Source: Clonostachys chloroleuca | Lineage: Eukaryota; Ascomycota; Sordariomycetes; Hypocreales; Bionectriaceae | Reading direction: 5' to 3' | Assembly: GCA_037952775.1 (NCBI GenBank) | Contig: JBANAY010000003.1 | Span: 33,728,001 to 33,792,000, forward strand | DNA length: 64,000 nucleotides | In this document: positions 10,719-21,733 of the stretch, one piece after another | Numbering within the stretch: the first letter of the stretch is position 1 | How the letters are laid out: every line of letters starts with the position of its first letter | The notes under the pieces: generated by a model | The model's database searches: none | The model's input: the letters and a program-made list of their open reading frames with translations, nothing else | What the model was told of the DNA's origin: nothing | Translations under genes and position numbers: made by a program

Positions 10719-11382
10719 ATGGAGAGTCTCCAGCTGTCCCAAGTCCTCGCTGATCTCAGCAACATCAACGCCGCTGTACGACCGCATCCCTAGCTGCCTC
10801 ATTCCAACAGACTTTTTTTTCGCTGACCTATTTTCCCACCTAGGAGGCTGAAACTGCCACTGCCATCGTCAACGCAAACACCGCCCTTCACCGCCCCGAG
10901 CCTCCTCGCACTTCCACAGCTTCCGCCCCTCCTGAAGACCTTCGACCTTCTGTTCTCAGACGTGCCTTATCCGCCGAAGGCCCCGTTGATAGATTTGGAC
11001 GCCGAATTATTCCAGGTTCCACCGGATCGCGCTCCGGCTCTGCAACGAACTCGGTCCCAGGTACCCCACGACGTGGAGATGCCGATGTACGATTCTCTAC
11101 CTCCCCACAGCCCGCGCCATCGCCATTTATACAAATATATTGACCATGGATTAGCAGCTTGATGATGACCTAGAAAGAGCGTCCACTCTGATGGCACTCT
11201 ACGATATCCGCGCCAAGCTGAAGCAGCAGGATAACAGTAGTCTTCTCAAAGCCAGGGAGAAGATCAATGCGCTTGCCGCTAAGCAACAGGCCCAACAGGC
11301 GCAGCACAACAACGAGCGAAACCTAAAGACGAGCGATCAACTCCGACGAAATCGATACTCCTTCCCTAAGCCTGGGCTTTAA
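10719..11382 (+). CDS. Small conserved-looking protein of unknown function, 3 exons, 175 aa
   Basis: Exons 10719-10775, 10844-11086 and 11155-11382, all phase 0, giving 175 codons plus stop. Intron 1 has CTGAC ahead of a CCTAG acceptor; intron 2 (68 nt) is GTACGA...TTAG. The protein starts MESLQLSQVL, then a Ser/Pro/Arg-rich middle (about 35-95) with FGRRIIPGSTGSR. The last 75 residues are strongly helical and charged (LERASTLMALYDIRAKLKQQ, then KAREKINALAAKQQ), probably a coiled coil, ending in a basic tail. No signal peptide or membrane segment. I do not recognise the family; the N- and C-terminal helices flanking a disordered linker suggest a small scaffold or complex subunit, which is an inference. 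Splice phases, the clean stop and a pyrimidine-rich leader support a real gene. The second acceptor is a TAGCAG tandem (NAGNAG), so one glutamine may be optional. Confidence 0.8.
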
Positions 11383-13715
11383 ATTCATCGAGATCTTGCC
11401 CAGTGTTTCTTTTGGGACCAAGAAGAACTCTCTATCTTCGACACCTAGTCAAATTCCGACCAGACTTTTCTTTCCTTGTCGGCGTTTTGATATCCTTTCA
11501 GGGGTAGGAGTGCACAAAACAAAAGCAGATGAGGATTGCTGATTCTCCTTCTCCCCCCCCCCCCTTGAATCTCGCTGGGCCATTTTCCTAGCTCATGCCA
11601 CAGGGTGTTTTTCCTTGGGACTTGGTAAATCGGATGGGCTGTTTTCAAGCGTCGGCGCAGTTAAGCTGTTTTCCCCTTTTCTCTTTTCGCAGTCATGTCT
11701 ATGCGCCTCGGGGTTATTTTTTTTTTTCGTGGGATGTGTCTTGCCCTTACTTTCTCTTAGCGGGTCTGATTTTCTCTGGGTTCTTTTTCCTTATACAATA
11801 TATGCGTGGCGTCTAAAGGGTTATTCCAACTACAAAAGCCTTGAAAACGGTTCACGGAAGCAACGGGTGTGGCTGCCAGATGTGGTTTCGCCTGCGGGGA
11901 GGAGAAGTAATTAGGCGTGGGGGTAAGATAGTCATTGATGGGGAAACGATATCCGTGCTGGAACTCAAACAACAATGTATTCGAGCGATGCATTTTCTAG
12001 CACACCATAGCAAGGCTACGACTTGTATGATATGAATGACTACTGCCTATACAAAGCGTGCACCTTCCTGCCGCGATGGTAAAGAAGAATTAAATATTCC
12101 CAAACCCAAGGGGAATAGCCAAAAGATCGTGACCTATCGCCTATTCAGGAACTTAGGGCCCCAGTCTGTGGGGAAGCGATCGCACCCTGCAAGACATTTC
12201 CGAAGTCTTGGATGATGGAAGTAAGCAACATCACTTTTATGGAGATTATACGATCTACGATGACGAGGCGCAGTGTGCAAGCGACATGACCAACAGATGT
12301 GATATCTTACCCTCCTCCCATCCGACACGGCCATGTACGTATGAGAGTATGGGATATATGAAAGCCAAACAGACTCGCAAGCCGAGAGAATCGTCCGCCT
12401 GGTGTGATGTGGGCTTCTAGTGGAGAAGCCACTTTTAAGATGTCGGCCTAACGGCTCAATTCAAGAAAATCTACGATACCAGAGGGCCGCACCGACTGGA
12501 CAGCTTACCGTCATAATGCTGTCGGATGACGGGAAGGTATGGCGAGGACGAGGCGAAAACAAACCGGTGGCAGCTTGAACCGGGAGGCGTCATCGGAGGA
12601 ATGTCAACGACACAATACGCCAGTGACTTTGAGGTCAGGCTCCAGCTATACCTTGCGCTTTTAGCCCATCAGCAGTGGTGTGGTGACTTTTGGTGGTGTG
12701 GAAGCACTGCCCCAGTTCGCGGTGATGTGATGCCCCGCATCGCGTATGGCTGGACCCTTGCGAGCCGGCAGGTGGCCGCGCATTAGCAGCTGGATCCCTG
12801 CCTCCAGTGTTCAATCAATCGCATGTGGATGGTTGACCAGATTAAAAGGCTGCGATTCCAACGGTAGGGGACAGGTATTAGGTTTCTGTCAACCAATGCG
12901 GACGCCATTTAGTTCTAGCACGAAGTATTTGACGATAATTAAAGTTTAAGCGGGTCTGCATGCCTGCCAAGTTCTCGCCCAACTTTGATGGCAGCCTGGT
13001 TTCATGTCTGTGCCCTGTGTCCTGTGCCGCCAGTGTAGTAATCCTGCCAGGACAGGAGAAGGGATGCCAATCAGTCAGGGAATCACTTGCGAAAGACACG
13101 TGTGTACATCAGTCTCTCAGTCTGGCTCAAACCGGGAAACACGCCGCCCAAAGCGACATCGGGTCAGTTGGCAAATGCGAGGCCTTGACTTATTAGAGTT
13201 TGAGCACATGATTATCCACTAAAAACCCGGCTTCGAGGCTGCCATAGGCGAGCCAAGTCAATACGCTCCAACTAACAACAGAGTCCACGTCATCACTGCA
13301 AAGCCTCTTGCTCAGTGCGGTCGGGTCTTAATAATCTTCTTCGCAGTCTCTCTCCCAGGGCGGCCGATCAGCCATTTCATTTTCTGCTAGAGGCCAAACC
13401 AACAAAAACACTGCCCTCCTTGGCAATCAAATCACGTTCGGCAGAGGTCAAGGGAGAAAACAAAACTCCCCAAACCACCCACCCATCTTGCATTTCTCGA
13501 CACCTCCTTCATTTCCAACAAGCAACTTTTAGCGAATATCCAGTTTCGGCTGTCGCGCCCACCCAATAAGCCGTCGCCGAGCTAAAGTAGTATCGCTTCC
13601 ATCGCTAGTCGTCGCCTTGCAGCCAGAGAGCTCTTCTACGTACTGCTGCACCATTGGACGCCGATCATCTTTTCTTTTTTCCCTGTCCTACAACCTCGCA
13701 CAGCACACGCCCATC
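11383..13715. other. Gene-free intergenic region
   Basis: No coding sequence is supported. Contains a poly-C run near 11555-11564 and a T-rich block near 11720-11730 just after the small gene, probably part of its 3' region. From about 13340 the sequence turns C/A-rich, the likely leader of the RCR-type gene at 13716. Confidence 0.5.
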
Positions 13716-14302
13716 ATGACAGCTTCCGCGACGGCGCCGTCCGACGGCACCGGCTTTGCCAGCATCCTCAAGCGCGATTACTGCTATGACTACCCTGGTA
13801 GTGTACGGTGTAGTAGCTGGTATTACTGGGGTCGATGGGTGCTGGCCGGTCTCGCTCTGCTCCTCTTCTTCCTCTTCATCATGTCTCTCCTGTGAGTACA
13901 ACGCATCAGTTCTCCCTTATTTATCGGGCCATATCGTGTTTCTAACCCATCGAAAACTACAGGAGCCTCGCTCGCCGCCGCCGCGCAAGAGGTGCCCAGC
14001 CCTACTACGGCACTGGGTGGATGGCCCCGGTGGGCAAGTACGGTGGCCCGGATGGCCAGAACAACAGCTATCCCATGCACGACTACCAGAACCACCAGAA
14101 CGGCTACTACAGCAACGGGCCGGTTCACAACCCGCCCCCGGCCTACGGCGCCCAGGCGCCGCAGTACACGGGCACGACCTTCAACCCCAACGATGGGTAC
14201 TACGGGAACCAGCAGTACAATTCCAACGTCCAGCAGCCGCAGAACACCTACCACCCGGATCACACGTACCCGGCGCCCCCGCCAGTTCCGCAAAATAAGT
14301 AA
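13716..14302 (+). CDS. RCR-type membrane protein (Congo red resistance / chitin synthesis regulator family), 171 aa
   Basis: Two exons, 13716-13891 and 13963-14302 (intron GTGAGT...CTACAG, split Leu codon). Short lumenal N-terminus with two close cysteines in DYCYDYPG, then SSWYYWGRW immediately before a hydrophobic segment (about 41-60), an RRRR stop-transfer cluster at 63-66, and the family hallmark QPYYGTGW right after it. The remaining 90 residues are a Tyr/Asn/Pro/Gln-rich cytosolic tail with PPPAYG, a PPxY-like motif. In yeast, Rcr1/Rcr2 act in ER-to-vacuole sorting of plasma-membrane proteins, affect chitin deposition and bind the ubiquitin ligase Rsp5 through PY motifs; that role here is by family. 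Family assignment is good. The fibroin-3-like gene downstream has the same plan (one membrane pass plus Tyr/Pro tail). Confidence 0.88.
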
Positions 14303-16589
14303 AGTGTTTATCATGGTGCTGTTACTCGATTATGCTGTTGCTTCCAGCAAGGGAGCTGGAAGTGGTGGTGGGCGTTGTAATTGGTTCTGCGCCGAAGGAA
14401 GGGCAGCTGTGAGGGAGGAATTTCCATTGAGTTTCATCATGACATGAACGGCCTCGGACTTTGGGACGGATTAGCCGCAAAGAGGCGATCGAACTACTAT
14501 CATACGAAATAATCAAACGTGGGATGGGGATCCCCAAACCTATAAATAAAATACCCATCTCGTCTCTTCCTTCTTTTCCTCTTTTGAGTAACAATGTGGG
14601 ACTTGGGAGGAGCGCAATGCGGGACAGGGAAACCGCTGTCACGGATTCCAAATGAAATTGCAACAATCGATCTTTGCTGAGAATGCTCTAATCGTATGAG
14701 GTCTGACGTCTGTAGTTTGTATCATCCGGACACGGGTGTTGGCAGAATTGCCATTATGGCTACGATTGCCCATGGCAAGCATCACGAACGGTCTCCCCCG
14801 TGGGGCATTTCTTAATGGCGATCGGCAGCTGTCAGTTCTCAGGGTCAGCAAGTTCGACAACCAAGTCCCGGTCAAGTGGCTACGATGATGCAAGCGGATG
14901 GGCTCCTCGCCCAATGGATGGTAGGGTAAGCTCCGCGGTTCGGAGCCGTAGAACTTTTGCGTCTTAGCAGGCTCCTGCAGATCGTGCCCCTGAGTTGGAT
15001 AAAACAGCCAAAGGGTCCCAGGCGCACTTGGGAATTGGGCATAAGGCAGCGCTCTGTGCAGATGAGTGGATGGCTTTCTATCCATTTGTGCAAATAGTTG
15101 GTGATTGGCGAGACGCCTGTACCTCATGGCAAGCGCTCTTGCGTGCAGATTACCGATAAAATTCCCTTAATTGGCAAGATTCATAGCCTGCCACGAGCAA
15201 CTACACCAACCTCTCAGCAGACGGCTTCGCCAGCGAGAGCGCCCAGGTCCCCGGCAGCGTGGCTGGTTCTAATGCTTGATCCATTCAAGTGGAAAAGATG
15301 CTACACTGGATGGTCATACAAGGAGGATGGGCTGGCATTGTCAGAGCCAAATTGATCTCGAGTAGCTTCCAAAGCCCAAGCTACTGGAAGCCAAAGAGTT
15401 TAGCGATAGGAATATGGGGTAATTCCATTTTCTCCAATTTGCCGTCCTGCAAAAATCAGGCACAATAAGAAGACAAAGCCAGTTCCTGGCAAGAGCGGCG
15501 AGTGCGCTAATCCCAAAGACTTGATTTAAACCATTTGCCGCCGTTCATCATCATTACCTGACAGTGGAGCCGAGCCTAGAGGATCATCATTCAATGGAGA
15601 CAAGCCCAATCACATCAATGGACGGGCAGACAATGGGGCCGTGAGCTTGTACCTTGCATATCCCTCGATTACGTGACTTTGCCTCTGCCATCCCCTAGAC
15701 GGGCAAGACAAGGGTCCAGATGTAAAACGCACCGTCGCATCTAGCCGACTTGCCATTTTCTCGTTCACCACCAGCGTGTGCTCTCCTTGGCCTGCTTTTC
15801 CTGTCGCTTGCTCTCACTGCTGCGTACGCCTTCATTCCTTTGGCGACCATCCCAGCTCTCTGCTGTCCGAAGACAGACAAGGCGACGACGTCCAGTCACT
15901 CCTTACTGCTGATTCCACCCCGCCCGCCGACCTCCACAATTTGTCTCGTTGTCTTAGCATTGCTGCGGTACTTCTAGCTGACCAGCTAGTGCAAGCCATC
16001 CGACAGCGCCATCTTGTTTCAAGCTGTGCCGGATACACCCAACCATTGCCATTCTTTTGGAGACCAGCCTGCGATTTGACTTTAGTTTCGTCCAGTCTTT
16101 TGCCTTTTTGTTGTTGTTCAGGGCGCCTTTGCTGCGTTGTTACCGCGCACCACGGGCCATCTTACTGTACTAGGTTTCTTTTTTTGTCTGTGGCTGGCTC
16201 GAAGGATTCATTTGTTGGCTCCTCCCACGGAACTTTCACGAGAGAAGCAGTTGGACGCGCACGGCCGCCTCGAACTGAACACCTTCCATGCCCTCGGCCA
16301 GATCCAGCATTCTCTCGACACAGGAGCGGTTTCCGACCCAGTGCTAAGAGAGCCGGCCAGCACCATTCCGCCAGCGAGAGACATCAGACGAAGCCGGAGC
16401 CTCCTGAATTCGTTACTGCCTCGCGCCACGGTCTCACCCAACTTCCGTCCTCGAGCAGCAAGCGACGCATCCAGATCTTGTCTCACCTCGTTTCTCGATT
16501 TTCGTCTCATATTAATCGACCGACGACCCGATAATATTGGAAACTTATACAATTTATTGATTTTGCAACATCCATTCATTTATTCCAAC
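14303..16589. other. Intergenic region and long leader of the fibroin-3-like gene
   Basis: No gene is supported. A 252-codon open frame at 15776-16534 begins at GTG, is Ser/Cys/Arg-rich and matches nothing. The stretch from about 15750 is pyrimidine-rich (CTTTTC, TTTTGTTGTTG) and looks like transcribed leader of the gene starting at 16590. Confidence 0.5.
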
Positions 16590-18011
16590 ATGCCTTCGAT
16601 CGACCTCGCAATGGCGCGAAGCCTTGAACCCAGCGCCTGGGAGAAAGTGTCACATAGCCTGGCTCGTTCGGTCGTCTCTCAGATGGAGAGCAGGAATATT
16701 ATCGACTCTGTCAGTAACAAGGTCACGGATATTAGGACGGCCCTCTCGAGCTGGGATAACTGCATGAACGCCAACTTCTGCAAGTAAGAGCTTATGTTCC
16801 TGGTGTCTGCATCTCGTTCATGCATGCTGATTATTTCTAGATATCCTGTCATTGCCATCATCGCTGTCGGTGGTTTGATCGTTCTCAGTATCCTCTACTG
16901 CTGTGCTCGTTGCTTGTGTCTTGGAAAGGCCTGCTGCTGCAGCTGCTGCAACTGCATGAAGTGCTGCGGTAACTGTTGTGGATGCTGTGACCCCCCGGAT
17001 AGTCGCAAGAACAAATACCTCGACGAACAGTTCGCTCCACAGGACCAAGGTTACCGGACACAGCCTCCAATGCAACCGTTCGCGCCTGTGGTGGGAACTA
17101 CTGCACCACCACAGTATGCCGAATTTGACGTATCGAAGCACAACGATGATTCGCTTCCTCAAATGCCCAGCTGGGAGAACTCTCAGTCATCCAAGGTGGC
17201 AAACAAGGAGCAGGAATCGTTGGAGATGAGTAATTTGAACGCGACATCAATGGCCGGCGGTGCCTCCTCTGTGTCGGGCCGTTCCGGACAGGACACGGAC
17301 AACTACGGACCCAACTACTCGAAGCCTCAAAACCCATACGATTCCCGAGATGCTTACGACATGGATCATTCCTATGACATGCCTCCTGCAGCCATCGGTG
17401 GTGTTGGAGGAAGAAACTCGCCCGGGCCAGCTGCTTATCGCAATCAGAACTCCAACTCTCCTTACCACGAGATGCCTACAGAATCCTACGGTCCTCCAAG
17501 CTCCTATGGCCCCCTCGACAACTCATATGGCCAGCAGAACTCATACCGTGGAGTTCCTTCTCCGGCCCCTATGCGCCAAAACACATATAACAGCGTAAGA
17601 ACTGCCAGTCCCGGTCCAAACTATGGCGGCTATGGCAGCCACGCACAAACAAGCAGTCCCGCCCCGTACGGCGGAAGCCCTCATATGAGGAACTCTCCTG
17701 GGCCCCAACAATCCGGGGTCATGCCCGCGGGAAACTTCGATAACCACCAGGCCTACAGCCCAACGAGGGATAACTTTGGACAGGAAAGCTATGGGCAAGA
17801 TAACTACGGGCAGATCCACGCCCCAACCCCCCGACAGTACACCCAGTCTCCCCGGCCAATCCCTACCCAGGAGCCCTTCCACCAGCGCCAGCCCTCGTCA
17901 CCCATTGTTAACAACAGCGGGTTCGACTTCAACTCTGGCTACACCCGCCCACCAAGCGTGGACCAGCAGGGCGCCGGCGGCTACCCCGGATACAAGCCGT
18001 ACAGAGCTTAA
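16590..18011 (+). CDS. Fibroin-3-related single-pass membrane protein with cysteine cluster, 454 aa
   Basis: Exons 16590-16783 and 16841-18011, with the intron splitting a Lys codon just before the membrane segment. Residues 1-65 form a soluble helical N-terminus with two cysteines (DNCMNANFCK). A transmembrane helix (about 66-88) runs into a remarkable cytosol-side cluster of 16 cysteines in about 30 residues (ACCCSCCNC, KCCGNCCGCCDPP), then DSRKNKYLDEQFAP. The rest (about 125-454) is disordered, rich in Tyr, Pro, Ser, Asn and Gly, with repeated SYG/NYG and SPGP motifs. Homologues in filamentous ascomycetes carry the database name fibroin-3 related protein; the function is unknown. The Cys cluster next to a membrane suggests multiple palmitoylation (inference). 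Transcribed toward the STIMATE-family gene. Confidence 0.85.
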
Positions 18012-18913
18012 ACAGCCCCAGAAATAGCGAAAAAAATGATTCACGGTCGACATATTGTTATGCATTCGCGGTAGTTAATGTCAAATATCTCGAATAACGG
18101 AGGGGTGGGGTGTTCAAAAACGGCGTTTTTCCACGGTTATTTTTGCTCTTTTTTTCCCCCCCCAACATCATCTCATGGTGGAACCAGGCACGGCTTCTTC
18201 GATTCTTTATCTTCTCTTCTCTCTTCTCTCACGCGTGCGTGCCGCGCCTCGGTCATGAGCTGGTTTTGTTCTTTCCCAACTCCATTCAGGCCTGCTGGCC
18301 ATTTTTTGGATCTTCTTCTCGTCTAAATACTTTTCTTCCATTTTACGTTTCCATATTTCAAGATCTCAATGCCCATGTATTCATGACGAAAGCATGCATG
18401 CGTTGTTATTTTTTATTCAATCGTTCTTTGATCTGCCGTTGCATTCATCAAAGACCTGGTTTCTGCACGAATGGAGTTGGGTAGTGATTTTTGCATACCT
18501 ATAAAGATAACCCGTTGAATTTATTGATCTACTTCTATTGTGGTTGTGAGATTTCATACGTGCGAGAAATGTGCCTTGCCATCAAGTATCTAGGCTCCAG
18601 ACATTGACAAGAGCTCTGGTGGCAAATACTTAGCAGTTAGTCAAATTTAGGATGCACGCAGTGTCTAACAAACGCCCCAGAACACGACAAAGGTATTAGA
18701 TGGGTATGAGGAGTGAATCAGCATATGCATTCGCTCTAATGTTGATAATAAATACAACCGATGAAGAGCAGGCGATATATCGAGGTGCTTCAGAACCAAT
18801 AAAACCAACTGTGTACACGATAGACCAACGCTGTGTAAACCGACCAACCGCAAAGCCAAACAACAAAAAGACGCCCGTAGCCAATGCTCTACTCAATCAA
18901 AAAGGAAAGAATG
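18012..18913. other. Intergenic region between two convergent genes
   Basis: Holds the 3' flanks of the fibroin-3-like gene (plus) and the STIMATE-family gene (minus). T-rich runs near 18137-18160 and 18190-18240. No other feature seen. Confidence 0.6.
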
Positions 18914-19953
18914 TTAATCATCCGCCTTCCGCGGGGTAACAGATTGTTGACTGGCGGCCTTGCCGGATCCATAGACCTGATGAGACCTACTGCTGCCCAC
19001 AATAGTTTGGCTCTCGCCATCTCTGTGTGGGTCATACTCCTCCTGCGACTTCCGCTTGGCAATTGGTTTCTTGGGAGCTTCATCTTCGCTTTCAGTGTCG
19101 AACCCAGTCATAAGCTCGGCTTCGAAATCTTCGTCTTCGGAGAACGGGTTACGTGAGTGTCCGGAGTCCTCTGTGGGCAAACTGTCGTGATCCACCTTCC
19201 TCTTGATGAAGGAATCGATGATGTAGTACTGCATAGCGTTCATGATGAGAGGGAATATCATCATCACAAAAGCAATCTGCACCTTTTCGTTGCCCGCAGT
19301 CCATCCCAGGGCCCAGTCGCCGACCTTGGAGATCCAAGGGAGAACGAGGAAGATGACGAGAACGCAGAGCTTCATGCCCATGAGGCCAAAGAAGTAGAGA
19401 ATGGACTGCTTGAGCCACCAAATCGCGTTCGGAGGATTACCGTAGTAGCCCGACAGTATAGACTCGGGGGGCTGTCCATACGACGTGTATGAAGCCAGGC
19501 CGTGGATGATCTTGAGCAGAAGCAGGAGAATGGGAATTCCGATCGTCGTCTATTCAAGGGTCAGTACTAATACACATTGCTTAGCGAATACAAAATTCGT
19601 TCACTTACATCAATGGCCAAATTTAGGAGGTAGAAGGAGCAGGGGTTAGGAGCATAGTCCTCGGCTCTCGCCAGCAGCGCGTTCACAACGACATTCTTAG
19701 GCTTGATATCAAACCGCCCGCTGGTCAACATGGACATGAAGACATTGGCAATATGGACCAGCACAGAACCAAACACTTGTTTCGAGGCGTCAAAGAACCA
19801 GATCTTGATCGGGCGCTGTGGCCGCTCCCGCCATCGTTTATATACGAGCGACAATAACGCCAAACCTCCGAGTGCGGCCTGGACCACGAGAGCAAACGAC
19901 CCCATGAGTCTACACTCGCCATTTGAGCCGCCGTGAGGGGGGGGGAGGAGCAT
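18914..19953 (-). CDS. STIMATE-family vacuolar membrane protein, 326 aa
   Basis: Two exons on the minus strand, 19953-19609 and 19549-18914, both phase 0 (59-nt intron, GTAAGT donor). Multi-pass protein: a hydrophobic segment after the start (VVQAALGGLALLSLVY), the family block IKIWFFDASKQVFGS followed by VHIANV, a TTIGIPILLLLLK segment opening exon 2, a Tyr-Gly loop, two further hydrophobic helices, then an acidic Ser-rich cytosolic tail. The IKIWFFD...KQ...H..N signature identifies the STIMATE/TMEM110 family (yeast YPL162C, vacuolar membrane). The animal member regulates STIM1 calcium signalling; fungi lack STIM, so the fungal role is open. Translation may instead start at the in-frame ATG at 19905 (MGSFALVV). 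Divergent from the mitoribosomal gene across about 850 bp. Confidence 0.88.
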
Positions 19954-20799
19954 CGTGCGTGGGTTTTGCCGTGGCAGCGAGTGTTGTGGTAGCCGTGGTG
20001 GCGATGGCGTCGAGGATAGTTGTAGTAGGCATGTTGGTTCGCAAGGCTATCGCAGTTGCATCATGGGTCTATCGCGAATCGAACAGTGGCTTTATAGAAG
20101 GTGACCTTCAGGGCAAGGAGTGTAGATGGCCGGAGAGGGAAAACTGGCTAGTTTCTGGGTCGTCCTGTTGGTTGAGGAGATGTTTCCAATCGCCAAACGC
20201 CGGGATTGCGAGGATCGTAGGAGCGAGGGAGGCTTAGTTCCGTGGCTTATCCACAGAGGAAAGCGTAAGCAAAAATTAACGGGAAAGAGAAGCAGAGAGT
20301 ATTAGATAGGAATGGCCTGGGAGAATAAGTGTATGGTATATATGCAAGAAGCAAGAACAAGAAAGAGCTGCAAGAAGCCAGTCAGGACGGCTGTGGGGAC
20401 GTCATGGAAGGGACGAGGTCGTTGCGATCAAAGTGGTGACGGACGGGACTTGTAGCCTGGGTTGCCGCCTGCCTGCCAGTAAGGAGCCAGACGAGGTGTC
20501 GCTAGAGAGCTCCCTACTAACTCGTTGTGGGAAGGTCGAGTTCCAGCGTGTCAGCCGGGTTGAGCACCTAGAAATAGACACCAGAGCCATCCGCTAATGT
20601 ACTCACAACGGGACTGCCGGCGCTGGCCACACGGTCCAGTTCGACCGGCCGGCTTAACGTATTGCCGGCCACAGTCTCTCGCCTTACATCCCAGGCACCC
20701 CACTCATCGCAAAAAGTTCGTGAGAGAGCTTCTCGAGCGAGTGATACAACGGTCGAGGAAAGGGAAGCTCCAGACTCCCATCCACACACACACACAGCC
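19954..20799. promoter_or_regulatory. Shared upstream region of STIMATE-family and mitoribosomal genes
   Basis: An 846-bp stretch between two divergent starts. A CA-repeat (ACACACACACACA) lies directly ahead of the ATG at 20800. Short open frames here (for example 19923-20237) have no family features. No specific binding site could be assigned by eye. Confidence 0.5.
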
Positions 20800-21733
20800 A
20801 TGCTTCGCCCACGTTTAAGGGTACCGCGCGTAAGCGCATCCATAGGCCTGCAGGCAGCCGCCAATGCCCGGAGGAGCTTCCACCAGGTGCCCAGGTTGAG
20901 GCACGACTACACCGAGAATGGCGTGCCCAACCTCATGAGCCCGGCGGGCTTCTCAATTGCTTGGTCAGACTATATGAGCCTCGCCGTTGAGAAGCTCAAT
21001 GCTCTGACTGTAGGTATGCTTTAACCCAAAGCCCCTCCCCCGGCCCCAATTCTGGCCCCAATTACAACCAAGTTGCTAACAGACCCGACACAAAACAGGC
21101 ACCGAGCTCGAGGACCTGGACACCAAGACTATCGCCCTCATGACCGCTCGTGAGCCCAACCAAGCCCCCATCTTCAACTGGGCGTCCATGGCCCACAACA
21201 ACCACTTCTTCTTTGACGGCCTAACCCCGGACCCCACCCCCATCCCCGAAGTCCTCAAGAGGGAGCTCGAGGCATCCTTCTCCTCCATGGAGACCCTCCG
21301 CCGCGAGTTCGTCATCACCGCCTCCTCCATGTTCGGCCCCGGCTTCATCTGGCTCGTCCGCGCCGGCCCGGCAGACTACCGCATCCTGCCCACCTACCTC
21401 GCCGGCTCCCCCTACCCTGGCGCCCACTGGCGCGCCCAGGCGACCGACATGAACACCACCGGCAACGAGGGCTCCGCCAGGTCCTTCTTCTACGACCACC
21501 TCACGGGACAGCGCAAGCGGGTCGGCGACCTGCCCCCCGGCGGCATCGAGCTGCAGCCGCTCCTGTGCCTCAACACCTGGGAGCACTCCTGGCTCCTGGA
21601 CTGGGGCGTCGGCAAGGGAGGCGCCGGCGGCAAGGTGGCCTTTGCCGAGGCGTGGTGGGATCTTATTGACTGGGAGCTGGTCGCGAAGAAGTCGGGCGTC
21701 CTGAGACCAGACTTCAAGTCTGGCGCCGAGTAA
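20800..21733 (+). CDS. Mitochondrial small-subunit ribosomal protein, superoxide-dismutase-like (mS42/mS43 type), 282 aa
   Basis: Exons 20800-21013 and 21099-21733 (phase 1). The N-terminus MLRPRLRVPRV is rich in Arg with no acidic residues, as in a mitochondrial presequence. The body follows the Fe/Mn superoxide dismutase fold: an N-terminal helical region (about 45-110) and an alpha/beta C-terminal part with MFGPGFIWLV and LNTWEHSWLLDWG. Real enzymes have Asp-x-Trp-Glu-His-Ala-Tyr and a first metal-binding His near the N-terminus. Here the Asp is Asn and the N-terminal His is absent, so metal binding should be lost. That pattern is known for the yeast mitoribosome proteins Rsm26 (mS42) and Mrp1 (mS43), which form a SOD-like pair. 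I cannot decide which paralogue this is. Confidence 0.82.

Noticed and set aside
15776..16534. 252-codon plus-strand frame before the fibroin-3-like gene
   Set aside because: It begins at GTG, is Cys/Ser/Arg-rich, and sits in the pyrimidine-rich leader of the next gene.
20800..21733. Annotation as an active manganese superoxide dismutase
   Set aside because: Key metal-binding residues are absent or substituted; the mitoribosomal SOD-like family fits better.
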